NCBI GenBank assembly: GCA_902774025.1
Contig: CACYGY010000076.1
Coordinates: forward strand, 1-32,006
From: an uncultured Eubacteriales bacterium
GTDB lineage: Bacteria > Bacillota > Clostridia > Christensenellales > Aristaeellaceae
Reading direction: 5' to 3'
DNA: 32,006 nt
Made by a program: the position numbers and the translations under genes. Shown in pieces: positions 8,205-15,778 of this stretch (within the stretch, counting starts at the first letter, position 1; each line of letters opens with the position of its first letter). The notes beneath the pieces were generated by a model. That model was not told where the DNA came from. It saw only the letters and a list, made by a program, of their open reading frames with translations, and ran no database searches.

Positions 8205-9665
8205 TTATTCTCCTTTCAGCACCAGGGCCGGGTCGATGGCCACCGCCCGTCGGATGGGCAGCAGGCAGCTCAGGGCGGCGACCACCATGGAAACCAGGAT
8301 CGCAGATGGCAGCAGCAGCGGCTGGAACGTGATGGAGGAACCGAACACGTTCACGCTCACCGCCTGGGCAAAGGCAAAGCCCAGCAGGGCGCCCATGACG
8401 CCCCCCAGCAGGCCGAGAAACATTCCTTCCCCAAGGAACTCCGAGCGTATGGAACGGTCCGACGCCCCCAGGGCTTTCCGCAGACCGATCTCCCGCCTGC
8501 GCTCGGAGACCACTGCCATCATGGTGGTGCTCACGCAGATCATGGTCAGCAGCACCACCACCAGCGTCACCAGGAAGACCAGCGCCGTCAGCTTTTCCAG
8601 TACGGAGGCTTCCGAACGCGTCACCCGCTTCACAAGCCGTGCCTGCGCCTTTTCTCCGCCCTCCGTGATCGCCTCCGCGTAGCGCTCAAGCTGCTCCGCC
8701 CCCGCCGATACGCTCAGCTCCGCCACGTCCAGACGGTCCATGCCGGTCATGGCTTCCATGTCCTCAAGCGACAGGAAGACATACCCTTCCTCCTCGCCGC
8801 CGGTGGTCAGAATGCCGGTCACGGTGAACATCACCGTCCGCGGTCTGGCGGCCTCCCCGGTCTGCACGGCACTGTTCAGGGCATCCACAATCGCACCCGA
8901 GGTCACAGTGGCGCCGGAGAGCGCGTCCACATCCTCACCCAGGACCAGCGGAAGGGATTTGCCCCTGAACTGCGCCAGGAAGGCGTCATCCTCCGGAATG
9001 CGCCCGCCGTATTCGGGCGTCTGGGTGGAAACATCGACGGTGATGCGGTCAATCCCGGCTTCCTCATTCAGCAGGGCGGTGACATAAACCATTCCGCCGC
9101 CGAACCCCTCCCCTCTTCCGGAGAGGGATGCTCCGGGAACCCGGCTCTCCTCCGGGGACAGACTGCCCTCCGCGGCGGAGGGCTGAAAGGTAAGCTCCAT
9201 GGTGAAGCCGGGCTTTACACCGATGGTCTCTGCAATCTCCCTGCCCACCAGGATCTGCCGGGTTTCGGCGGGGTATGCCCCTTCCACGCTGAAATAGGGG
9301 CTGGTCCGGACAACACCGGTGAAATCCGTCCCCGCCGCGGTAAAGGACTGCTGACGGCTGGTCATGTCCAGACGGACATATTGATAGGGTGTGGCACCCA
9401 CCAGCTCCTCCTCCGGAATGGCCTGCAGGATCTCTGTCAGATCCTCCTTCGTCAGGTTTTCGCCCTCCCGGGGCAGGATCAGCATATTGGCGCCGTAGGA
9501 GCGGAACTGTGCGCCCATCTGTCGGGGCACGTCCACATAGATGGTGACCAGACCGGCCAGGATCGTCGCCCCGATGCCGATGGACAGCAGCGCGATGAGC
9601 ATCCGGGACCTTCTGCGGAGCAGCGAGGCGGTGATCATGCGGAGAAACATTCTTTTCCTTGTCAT
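8205..9665 (-). CDS. MacB/FtsX-like ABC permease with inserted FMN-binding domain
   Basis: A 486-residue permease. A transmembrane helix (about 22-45) is followed by a MacB-type periplasmic core (about 46-165), an FMN-binding domain (about 190-270), the rest of the core (about 275-350), then three C-terminal helices with the FtsX motif REIGLRKALGASDRSI. The insert has the classical RnfG-like order: TPEYG, FLAQFRGK, then D247-A-L-S-G-A-T253-V-T-S. T253 is the expected attachment point for covalent FMN by ApbE. This places a flavin on the outer face of an ABC permease in an iron uptake operon. The ATG at 9665 follows GGGGAGAAGGA and lies 16 bases past the previous permease stop. No apbE is in the window, so flavinylation would depend on an enzyme encoded elsewhere. 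Confidence 0.88.
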   Translation of the reverse strand: MTRKRMFLRMITASLLRRRSRMLIALLSIGIGATILAGLVTIYVDVPRQMGAQFRSYGANMLILPREGENLTKEDLTEILQAIPEEELVGATPYQYVRLDMTSRQQSFTAAGTDFTGVVRTSPYFSVEGAYPAETRQILVGREIAETIGVKPGFTMELTFQPSAAEGSLSPEESRVPGASLSGRGEGFGGGMVYVTALLNEEAGIDRITVDVSTQTPEYGGRIPEDDAFLAQFRGKSLPLVLGEDVDALSGATVTSGAIVDALNSAVQTGEAARPRTVMFTVTGILTTGGEEEGYVFLSLEDMEAMTGMDRLDVAELSVSAGAEQLERYAEAITEGGEKAQARLVKRVTRSEASVLEKLTALVFLVTLVVVLLTMICVSTTMMAVVSERRREIGLRKALGASDRSIRSEFLGEGMFLGLLGGVMGALLGFAFAQAVSVNVFGSSITFQPLLLPSAILVSMVVAALSCLLPIRRAVAIDPALVLKGE

Positions 9666-9681
9666 TCCTTCTCCCCCTCCC

Positions 9682-10977
9682 TCAGTGTCCGCCGTGCAGC
9701 ACTTCCGCCGGGCGCAGGCGCAGCACCGTGCGGATGGCCGGCAGGCTTCCCGCAACGGTCACCAGGGTAATCAGGCCTGCCACGACAGGGATCACCTGGG
9801 TGTTCATCTCAATGGATGAGCCGAACACACTGTGTCCGATGAGCTGGGCAAACCCGAAGCCCAGGAAGTATCCCGCCGCCGAGCCGATCAGCGCGGTGAT
9901 CAGGATTTCCGCCATCACCACCCCCGTGATGGAACGGTCCTTCGCGCCGATGGCCTTCAGCAGGCCGATCTCCTGGCTGCGCTCCATCACCGAGGCGGTC
10001 ACCAGGTTGGAAATGCCCAGGGCGGACCCGACCAGGCTCAGGGCAGTGATCAGGATCATGAGCAGTCTCGTCCTCTCCAGGATCGTGCCTTCACTCTCCG
10101 CCACCTTGCGCACCGCGCTGGCCACGGAGTCGGTGATCGCTTCCTGAATCTGATAGCAGATCGCGCTCACATAGGCTGTGCAGTACCAGGTTTCATAGTC
10201 GCGGGAGGAAAGCGCCGCGGGATTGCGGGCAGCTCTCCGGGCCAGCTCATTGTCCGGCGTGGTCAGGGCGGACACCTCAATGGAAGCTGCCTTGTTTTCC
10301 CGGTCCGTCATCTCCTGCACCAGGTCCAGCGTGGCAAAGATCCCGTCGTCCTCGTCGCCGCCCGCATCGTAGATGCCCGTGATGGTGACGTCCTTTTCGC
10401 CGCGGGAGGCGGTGATATGCACGGTATCCCCGGCATGCCAGCCCATTTTCTTCGCCAGCTGCGCGCCGGCCATGATTTCATCCCCCGCGTTTTCGTCCTT
10501 CTCATCCAGCCAGCGGCCTTCCGTCACGTCCCACCAGGAGCGCATTCCGGTCACACCCGCATCCAGGCTTTCACCCGTAGGCAGATCGAGATGATGGTTG
10601 AACCATGTGCCCGTCATTCTGACCGTGCTTCCGTCCTCCAGCGTCACCTGCGCGTCCAGAAAGGGCGTGAAATCCACAATGTTGAACGCCCAGAAGATGG
10701 TCTTCAGCTTCCCCAGCTCGTCCTCCCGCAGATAGGCAGTGTTCAGCTCCGCTCCTTCACCCACGTCATAGATTTCGGAGAGCAGGGAGGAGTCCTTGGG
10801 CTTCACCACGATGTTGGCACCGTAATTCTTGAGTTCCCTGTTCACTTTTTCCTCCACGCCCATCACCACGTTGAGCATGCCTGTTGCCAGGGATGCGCCC
10901 AGCATAATGGTCAGCGCGATGAGCAGCATCTTGCCCTTCTGGTGAAAGAGCACGCCGCGAATCATCCGAAGCAGCAT
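9682..10977 (-). CDS. MacB/FtsX-like ABC permease (first permease)
   Basis: A 431-residue permease with one N-terminal helix (about residues 17-40), a long extracytosolic domain (about 45-300) and three C-terminal helices with the motif QEIGLLKAIGAKDRSITG. It is a paralogue of the next permease but lacks the FMN-binding insertion. The two probably form a heterodimer driven by the ATPase at 7527-8201, like the paired permeases of the Campylobacter p19 locus. The start at 10977 is preceded by AAGGAGGG and lies 15 bases after the DUF2318 gene. Confidence 0.92.
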   Translation of the reverse strand: MLLRMIRGVLFHQKGKMLLIALTIMLGASLATGMLNVVMGVEEKVNRELKNYGANIVVKPKDSSLLSEIYDVGEGAELNTAYLREDELGKLKTIFWAFNIVDFTPFLDAQVTLEDGSTVRMTGTWFNHHLDLPTGESLDAGVTGMRSWWDVTEGRWLDEKDENAGDEIMAGAQLAKKMGWHAGDTVHITASRGEKDVTITGIYDAGGDEDDGIFATLDLVQEMTDRENKAASIEVSALTTPDNELARRAARNPAALSSRDYETWYCTAYVSAICYQIQEAITDSVASAVRKVAESEGTILERTRLLMILITALSLVGSALGISNLVTASVMERSQEIGLLKAIGAKDRSITGVVMAEILITALIGSAAGYFLGFGFAQLIGHSVFGSSIEMNTQVIPVVAGLITLVTVAGSLPAIRTVLRLRPAEVLHGGH

Positions 10978-10992
10978 GGCGAAGCGCCCTCC

Positions 10993-12288
10993 TTACCTGA
11001 ATTCTTTTTCACCCGCAATGAGATCACTGAGCCTGAAAACAAGATTTCCGTCCCTGACTTCATAGGGCAGGGGGATGGGGTTGCAGCCGCCCCTGAAGCC
11101 AATGGTATTGATGTTCATCACCACATCGCAGCGCTTGCAGATGATCTGCCCGTTCCGCTCGAAATATCCGGCGTTTCCGCAGACCTCGCAGGCATCCAGT
11201 CCCACGCCGAAGGCAGCGGAACCGGGCTTTTTCACCACAATCCAGCGCACGTTGATGTTCTTTTCCGTCTGATATTCAAAGCGGTGCAGATGTCCGTCGC
11301 TGACATTCTCCACGCTCACCAGAACAACTCCCGCCTCCGGATCCACGGTGTAGGCCTCCGGCGCGGAGAGTTCCGCCTGCTTTGTGTCCCCGGCCTTCAC
11401 CGCCGTCAGGATGACAGCGCACAGCACCACACAGGCCAGCAGGCCCGCGGCGGCGCGCCGCCAGCGGCGGTTGCGCGCTTTCAGTTTCCGAAGCTGAGCG
11501 GAATTGTCATAGGGTTCACGGATCACGCTTCCCTGGCAGATCAGCAGGACGGCTGTCAGGACGGGAAGGGCCGCCACAGCCCAGATAAACAGCATGGAGT
11601 GGTTTGCCGTGAACATCATCCAGCTTCCGATCCAGCCCCAGGCCGCATCCGTGTATTTCACGGGCCAGTTCAGCCATTTGGCTCTGTTGACCCACGGGGC
11701 GAAGAAACGACCGAAGCAGTACACGGCAAAGGAGAGCAGACCGGCGCTGAGAATGGCCGGAAGGGGGCCGTAACGCCTGAGGGACACTGCGCAGACGTAC
11801 GTCAGGCGCGCAAGGATCAGCAGCAGCACCAGTGCCCCCAGCCAGCCGGCCATGCGTACCAGGTAGTAGGAAGAGAAATATCCCTGGCCCATGGTATTGA
11901 AGCTGAAGGGGTACAGAAGGACCCCCGGCAGGGAATAGAAAATCAGCGCGGCGGACAGCAGGGAGCCGACGGTGCACAGCAGAACGCTCCCCGCGTGAAA
12001 AGGACGGTTCTCCCTGCGTCCGAAGAGGATTGCCAGGATCAGAAACGCCAGCGTCAGCCCCAGGACGAATGCGTAAATGGTATGGTTCCAGCGGCTGGAG
12101 ATAATCAGCCTGGTATTGAATTTCACCGCGGCCAGCGCAATGGAGGCCAGCACACCCGTGCCCATGGCGATGCCGTGAAACAGACGCCCCCTGCGTCCGG
12201 AAAGGCGGGACAGAACGGCATGCATCAAAGCCGTCAGAATGACGGTGATAAACAGATCCTGGGTTACCATCCAGAGATACTTGAACAC
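10993..12288 (-). CDS. DUF2318 domain membrane protein (P19-system redox component)
   Basis: A 431-residue protein with about eight to nine transmembrane helices (residues 1-300) and a C-terminal extracytosolic DUF2318 domain (about 320-431). The domain carries HxH (GHLHRF), CEVC at 367-370, CKRC at 384-387 and C402 in GGCNP, a likely metal, Fe-S or heme site. In Campylobacter p19 loci a homologous protein is thought to pass electrons or handle iron between P19 and the transporter; the exact reaction is not established. The GTG at 12288 is preceded by CGGAGG with a 6-base gap. A TTG 21 bases upstream has no such site. A strong hairpin lies between it and the P19 gene. Confidence 0.88.
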   Translation of the reverse strand: MFKYLWMVTQDLFITVILTALMHAVLSRLSGRRGRLFHGIAMGTGVLASIALAAVKFNTRLIISSRWNHTIYAFVLGLTLAFLILAILFGRRENRPFHAGSVLLCTVGSLLSAALIFYSLPGVLLYPFSFNTMGQGYFSSYYLVRMAGWLGALVLLLILARLTYVCAVSLRRYGPLPAILSAGLLSFAVYCFGRFFAPWVNRAKWLNWPVKYTDAAWGWIGSWMMFTANHSMLFIWAVAALPVLTAVLLICQGSVIREPYDNSAQLRKLKARNRRWRRAAAGLLACVVLCAVILTAVKAGDTKQAELSAPEAYTVDPEAGVVLVSVENVSDGHLHRFEYQTEKNINVRWIVVKKPGSAAFGVGLDACEVCGNAGYFERNGQIICKRCDVVMNINTIGFRGGCNPIPLPYEVRDGNLVFRLSDLIAGEKEFR

Positions 12289-12327
12289 GGCAAACCTCCG
12301 AGCAGTCAATACATCTCAATACGCGCA

Positions 12328-12366
12328 ATGCTGGCACGCCACCCCCCGCGGATGGCGCGCCAGCAT
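12328..12366 (-). other. strong intercistronic stem-loop between P19 and DUF2318 genes
   Basis: A 14-base arm at 12328-12341 pairs with 12353-12366 (one A/G step forming a wobble on the minus-strand RNA) around an 11-base loop. No T-run follows, so it is more likely an mRNA-stabilising or attenuating element than a full terminator. It would let the abundant P19 protein be made in excess over the membrane components. Confidence 0.7.
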
Positions 12367-12396
12367 GCATCAGGTTTCAGTCGGAATCCGGCAGTC

Positions 12397-12948
12397 TTAC
12401 CACTCCTTGACGAACTTCCATCCGGTCCAGGTAACGGTCAGGGGCTCGGTCCAGAACTCCTTGGCTTCCACGCCGGTCTCGGCGTCCACATGGAGCAGGT
12501 AGCCGTTCTCCGCGGGGCTCTTGATATACAGCGTCACCGTGTACTCGCCCTCGGGCAGGGGGATGTTGTTGCCATAGTGGGGACCGTCGGAGGCGGCCAT
12601 GGGCATCATGGAACCGGAATACACTTCCTTGCCTTCCAGGTTCCTGATGACAAAGTCAATGCTCAGATAGGGCACCCAGCCGTCCACGGGGAAGCCGTAG
12701 GGGTTCTCGTTGGCAGTCAGGTCCACCTCGATATGGAGGTCAGAGCCTTCCTTGGGAGTGGCGTTCTCAGCGGGCGCCATGTCCACGGGCTGGAAATACA
12801 CCATCGCCATGGTCATGAAGCCGACTTCCTGCTCGCCTTCCACGCCCAGTTCATACTCGTCAAAACCCGCTTCCTCCTCGGCAAGGCCGAGGGCGGACAT
12901 GCTCAGAAGCATCATGGCAGCCAGGAGCAGGGTCATAAACTTTTTCAT
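12397..12948 (-). CDS. P19/Tp34-family periplasmic iron-binding protein
   Basis: A 183-residue exported protein of the P19 (Fe2+ transport protein, Tp34) family, which binds copper and iron at a His/Met/Glu site outside the membrane and works with FTR1. Residues 1-24 are a signal peptide. The mature part shows MAMVYFQPVDM, DLHIEVDLTANENPYGF, VPYLSIDF and PMAASDGPHYGNNI, all family landmarks with the metal-ligand Met and His. The ATG at 12948 follows GAGGAGGA by 9 bases. It sits directly after FTR1, the order seen in proteobacterial ftr1-p19 pairs. Whether it is released or held on a Gram-positive surface is unclear; no lipobox Cys was seen. Confidence 0.93.
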   Translation of the reverse strand: MKKFMTLLLAAMMLLSMSALGLAEEEAGFDEYELGVEGEQEVGFMTMAMVYFQPVDMAPAENATPKEGSDLHIEVDLTANENPYGFPVDGWVPYLSIDFVIRNLEGKEVYSGSMMPMAASDGPHYGNNIPLPEGEYTVTLYIKSPAENGYLLHVDAETGVEAKEFWTEPLTVTWTGWKFVKEW

Positions 12949-13024
12949 TGGGTCATTCCTCCTCAACTTTCATTTGGGGTTGTATAGCCTTCACGGCACT
13001 GCGCGGGGCAGGACCGCGGGGTTA

Positions 13025-14764
13025 TCAGGATGGACCGGACTGGGCTTTCAGCGCACTGATCCTGCCCCGGTAGTGGGCAACCATGAAGGTGACCAGCAGG
13101 ATCACAGCCAGGATCAGCTGCGGCACCAGCGTCTCCAGCCACGGATAGATGCCGAAGATCTGAATCACATCGTTCTCGGGAATGCCGGGCACCCGGAGCG
13201 CCAGATCGAACACGTTGCCTTCCGCCAGCTCCTTGATGCCGCTGCCCAGGAAACTGACGCACATCACCGCCATCAGGATGGAGGTCGCGGTGAAGAACAC
13301 CCGGATGGGCAGCCTGATGGACAGTTTGGTGATGGCAAGGTAGATAAACGCCAGCAGAACACAGCCTACACCGAAGCCTGTCCAGACCATGCCCGTGTTC
13401 CCCTCCGCCAGCATGGGCTGGTAGAACAGCACCACTTCGGCACCTTCCCGGAACACGGAGAGGAAGGCGGTGAATGCCAGGGCAAAGGAACTGCCGCGTT
13501 CCACGGAAGACTGGACCCGGTTGTCAATGTACCGGCTCCAGGTGGCCGCTTCCGCCTTGGAGATCATCCAGTTGCTCACATAGAACAGGACGCATACAGC
13601 GATCAGTGCAGTGATTCCCTCAATGACCTCCTGAGCAATCCCGGCCCCGACAAAGGCCTGCTTGGCCCAGGCGAGAATCGCAGCGGCGATGAAGCTAGCC
13701 GCCACCCCCGCAGCAGCGCCGATGTACACATTCCGGACGCTCTTCCCGTTGCCGCTCTTCGTCAGGTAGGCGATGATGGCGGCAATCACCAGGATGGCCT
13801 CCAGTCCCTCGCGCACGATAATGCCGAAAGCGCCCCAGAAAACCGCCTGGTTTCGCGCAGCGGGATCGGGTTCCGCCTGCACGGCTGCCTCTGCAGTCAC
13901 CGCCGCTTCCTCCGCCGGTGCGTTCTTCTGATCCATCGCCCTGGCGTATTTCAGAATCGTGTTTTTCGCCCCGTCGGTGGTGGTCCGGTATTTGTTCTTC
14001 TGATACTTCGTCTCTCCGGAGGCGGCCAGCGCGCGCAGATCGGAGAAATAGCCATCCATCTTCTGCCGGTCTTTCAGGGAGAGCTCCGTATAGATGGCAT
14101 GATCCAGCCCGGACTCCTCGTAAACCGTGTAGAAGGCGGTGTTCAGGTTGTCCGCCGCCGCGCCGAAGTCCCTGTCCAGATAGGCCATATAGGCCGTGTC
14201 CAGCAGTTCCTTCACCAGCGTCGCCGCCTCGTACCAGTCGGCGTACTTCTTTGCGGCGTTCGGATCGGCGGAATACTCCGGATAGGGATCCACGGAGACG
14301 GGTTCCCCCCGTTTGTAAAACTTTCCTTCGCTCTGCAAGCCGCCCTGCATGGCAGCCAGTTTGTTGCCGTCCTCCCGGATCATGGCCTTCAGCTTTGCCA
14401 GGGCACTGCGCACCGCAACGATGTTTTCCGGATCGGACGCATCCTTTTTCACAGCCGCCTTGCAGGCGGAGAACTGCATCTCCACGGCGTTTTTCCGGTT
14501 GCCGCTGACATAGGACATGGTCTGCCGCTCAAAGCCGGTGGTTTCATAAACCCGGAAGTAGGCATTGCTTACATTGCTGTACGCCGTGCCGGCATCCCCG
14601 TCCAGAAAAGCCTCGAATGCGGCGTCCAGGTACCGGTCGATCTCGTCCGCGGCATCCGCCCACCGGGTGGATGGACCGCTTTCCGCACAGGAACCGCAGG
14701 GTGCCGCCAGAATCAGGATCATCAGACCGCACAGCAGCATTGCGGCAAGCCGCCTGAGTATCAT
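13025..14764 (-). CDS. FTR1 family iron permease with long extracytosolic N-domain
   Basis: A 579-residue iron permease. A signal/anchor helix (about residues 1-25) precedes a soluble domain (about 30-300) and a seven-helix FTR1 membrane domain (about 305-575). The two iron-binding REXXE motifs are REGLE at 318-322 and REGAE at 439-443. FTR1 proteins move Fe3+ after re-oxidation of Fe2+ or take iron handed over by P19. The soluble domain contains two similar segments (about 44-80 and 186-222), an internal duplication. The ATG at 14764 follows AAGGAAGG by 6 bases; an in-frame GTG 18 bases upstream is less likely. First gene of the nine-gene operon, with a GTTAG-N6-CTAAC palindrome 57 bases upstream. 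Confidence 0.93.
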   Translation of the reverse strand: MILRRLAAMLLCGLMILILAAPCGSCAESGPSTRWADAADEIDRYLDAAFEAFLDGDAGTAYSNVSNAYFRVYETTGFERQTMSYVSGNRKNAVEMQFSACKAAVKKDASDPENIVAVRSALAKLKAMIREDGNKLAAMQGGLQSEGKFYKRGEPVSVDPYPEYSADPNAAKKYADWYEAATLVKELLDTAYMAYLDRDFGAAADNLNTAFYTVYEESGLDHAIYTELSLKDRQKMDGYFSDLRALAASGETKYQKNKYRTTTDGAKNTILKYARAMDQKNAPAEEAAVTAEAAVQAEPDPAARNQAVFWGAFGIIVREGLEAILVIAAIIAYLTKSGNGKSVRNVYIGAAAGVAASFIAAAILAWAKQAFVGAGIAQEVIEGITALIAVCVLFYVSNWMISKAEAATWSRYIDNRVQSSVERGSSFALAFTAFLSVFREGAEVVLFYQPMLAEGNTGMVWTGFGVGCVLLAFIYLAITKLSIRLPIRVFFTATSILMAVMCVSFLGSGIKELAEGNVFDLALRVPGIPENDVIQIFGIYPWLETLVPQLILAVILLVTFMVAHYRGRISALKAQSGPS

Positions 14765-14820
14765 TCCCAACCTTCCTTTCACGAACCTGCCGGCAAAGGG
14801 TGCCGGATGGCAGGCCTGAC

Positions 14821-14836
14821 GTTAGATTTATCTAAC
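14821..14836 (-). promoter_or_regulatory. GTTAG-N6-CTAAC palindrome 3, FTR1 operon operator
   Basis: GTTAGATTTATCTAAC is a 7+2+7 perfect palindrome. On the minus strand it begins 10 bases after a -10-like TATCAT (14847-14852; no good -35 seen), so it would overlap the transcription start of the FTR1 operon. It shares its core with the boxes in front of the DUF3793 and araC-dtxR operons. Confidence 0.7.
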
Positions 14837-14946
14837 TGCGGTGCGTATGATAGCACTTTTGGATCGCATTCCGCTATCCTGATATTGACCAGTTTGCACA
14901 CGCTAATTGTTTGATATTGACTTTTTCTTCAGAATCCGGAAAACAG

Positions 14947-14975
14947 ATGACAAAACAGTTAGATGATGCTAATAT
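14947..14975 (+). promoter_or_regulatory. probable promoter of the araC-dtxR operon
   Basis: ATGACA (14947-14952, five of six bases of TTGACA), a 17-base spacer, then TAATAT (14970-14975). The spacer and -10 element coincide with palindrome 4, and palindrome 5 covers the expected start region. This arrangement suggests tight repression of the regulator genes. Confidence 0.5.
14958..14973 (+). promoter_or_regulatory. GTTAG-N6-CTAAT palindrome 4
   Basis: GTTAGATGATGCTAAT overlaps the spacer and -10 of the araC-dtxR promoter. It is exactly 28 bases upstream of palindrome 5, under three helical turns, so two dimers would sit on nearly the same face. Confidence 0.6.
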
Positions 14976-14985
14976 TCAGGTCACA

Positions 14986-15001
14986 GTTAGATCGTTCTAA
15001 T
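14986..15001 (+). promoter_or_regulatory. GTTAG-N6-CTAAT palindrome 5
   Basis: GTTAGATCGTTCTAAT lies 37 bases before the araC-type start codon, at or just after the predicted transcription start. It forms a tandem pair with palindrome 4. Confidence 0.6.
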
Positions 15002-15038
15002 CCGAATCCGGATCCGCCGGATCGCAGGAGGCCCGAAA

Positions 15039-15407
15039 ATGAAGGATGCACAGCACAGTGGAAAAGACCTGTCAGAAGCCGTTCAGGAATACATCGAGGC
15101 ACACAGTGCCGAAAGGTTTTCCCTCCAGGAGATGGCCGGCGCCCTGTTTGTCAATGGCTGCTACCTGCTGCGGACATTCAAGCGCCGCACGGGCATGACG
15201 CCCCTGTGCTATCACCATCTGGTCCGCTGCCGCAAGGCAAAGGAACTCCTGGTGCACAGTGAGCTGAGCATCTCGGAAATCGGCGAGGCTGTCGGATTCG
15301 TTTCCTCCTCCCACTTCTCACACATCTTCAGGAAAACAGAGGGCTGCACGCCCAGTGAATACCGCATGCTGAACAGACCTGACGAGCAGGAAGGAACATC
15401 CCCATGA
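15039..15407 (+). CDS. AraC-family DNA-binding protein, HTH domain only
   Basis: A 122-residue protein consisting almost wholly of the two-helix-turn-helix AraC domain (about residues 12-115). The first HTH is FSLQEMAGALFVNGCYLLRTF and the second SISEIGEAVGFVSSSHFSHIF followed by the family signature GCTPSEYR (described by position, residues 26-46, 69-89 and 94-101). It has no sensor domain, so it either responds through a partner or acts constitutively. The natural partner is the DtxR-like protein whose start codon overlaps its stop (ATGA). The ATG at 15039 follows CAGGAGG. The gene is divergent from the FTR1 operon, and two palindromes control its promoter. Confidence 0.88.
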   Translation: MKDAQHSGKDLSEAVQEYIEAHSAERFSLQEMAGALFVNGCYLLRTFKRRTGMTPLCYHHLVRCRKAKELLVHSELSISEIGEAVGFVSSSHFSHIFRKTEGCTPSEYRMLNRPDEQEGTSP

Positions 15408-15778
15408 GCAGAACGATCAACCGATATCTGTATGCGATCCGGACTTTGAAAGAAAGGTATCTGTGCGTGCGCGCGGTGGATGTGGCTCATTATCTCGGAT
15501 TCTCCAAGGCCTCCGTAAGCATTGCGCTGCGGCAGATGCGGGAGCAGGGCCTGCTCAGCGTGGAAGCGGACGGGAACATTCTGCTGACAGAACTGGGGAT
15601 CACATGCTCCGGACGCCTCGACAACAGGGTCCGCTTTTTTCACCGGCTGCTGTCGGAAGCCGGCGTTGAGCCGTCCCAGGCGCTGCAGGACGCCATCTCC
15701 TTCAGCTGGGAAATGAGCGAAGCGGCCTTTGAAACTTTTCAGCGTCTGCATTCAGATTCTTCGGGTGAAGCGGTATGA
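15404..15778 (+). CDS. DtxR-family regulator with degenerate metal sites
   Basis: A 124-residue protein. Residues about 5-65 are a DtxR/MntR winged helix (YLYAIRTLKE, then VRAVDVAHYLGFSKASVSIALRQM, residues 22-45). Residues about 66-120 are a short dimerisation region. By eye, the places of the DtxR metal ligands (the Met of the first helix, and the Cys-x-x-Glu-His and His/Glu positions of the dimerisation helices) hold non-ligand residues such as Arg, Ile, Ser and Trp. It is also shorter than full DtxR (about 226) and lacks the SH3-like domain. It is the obvious candidate for binding the five GTTAG-N6-CTAA sites, including those before its own operon. What it senses is open. Translation is coupled to the AraC-type gene. 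Confidence 0.8.
   Translation: MSRTINRYLYAIRTLKERYLCVRAVDVAHYLGFSKASVSIALRQMREQGLLSVEADGNILLTELGITCSGRLDNRVRFFHRLLSEAGVEPSQALQDAISFSWEMSEAAFETFQRLHSDSSGEAV

Noticed and set aside
9832..12987. 1051-codon open frame on the plus strand across the permease and DUF2318 genes
   Set aside because: Antisense shadow of four well-supported minus-strand genes; composition is His/Gln/Arg-rich and non-protein-like.
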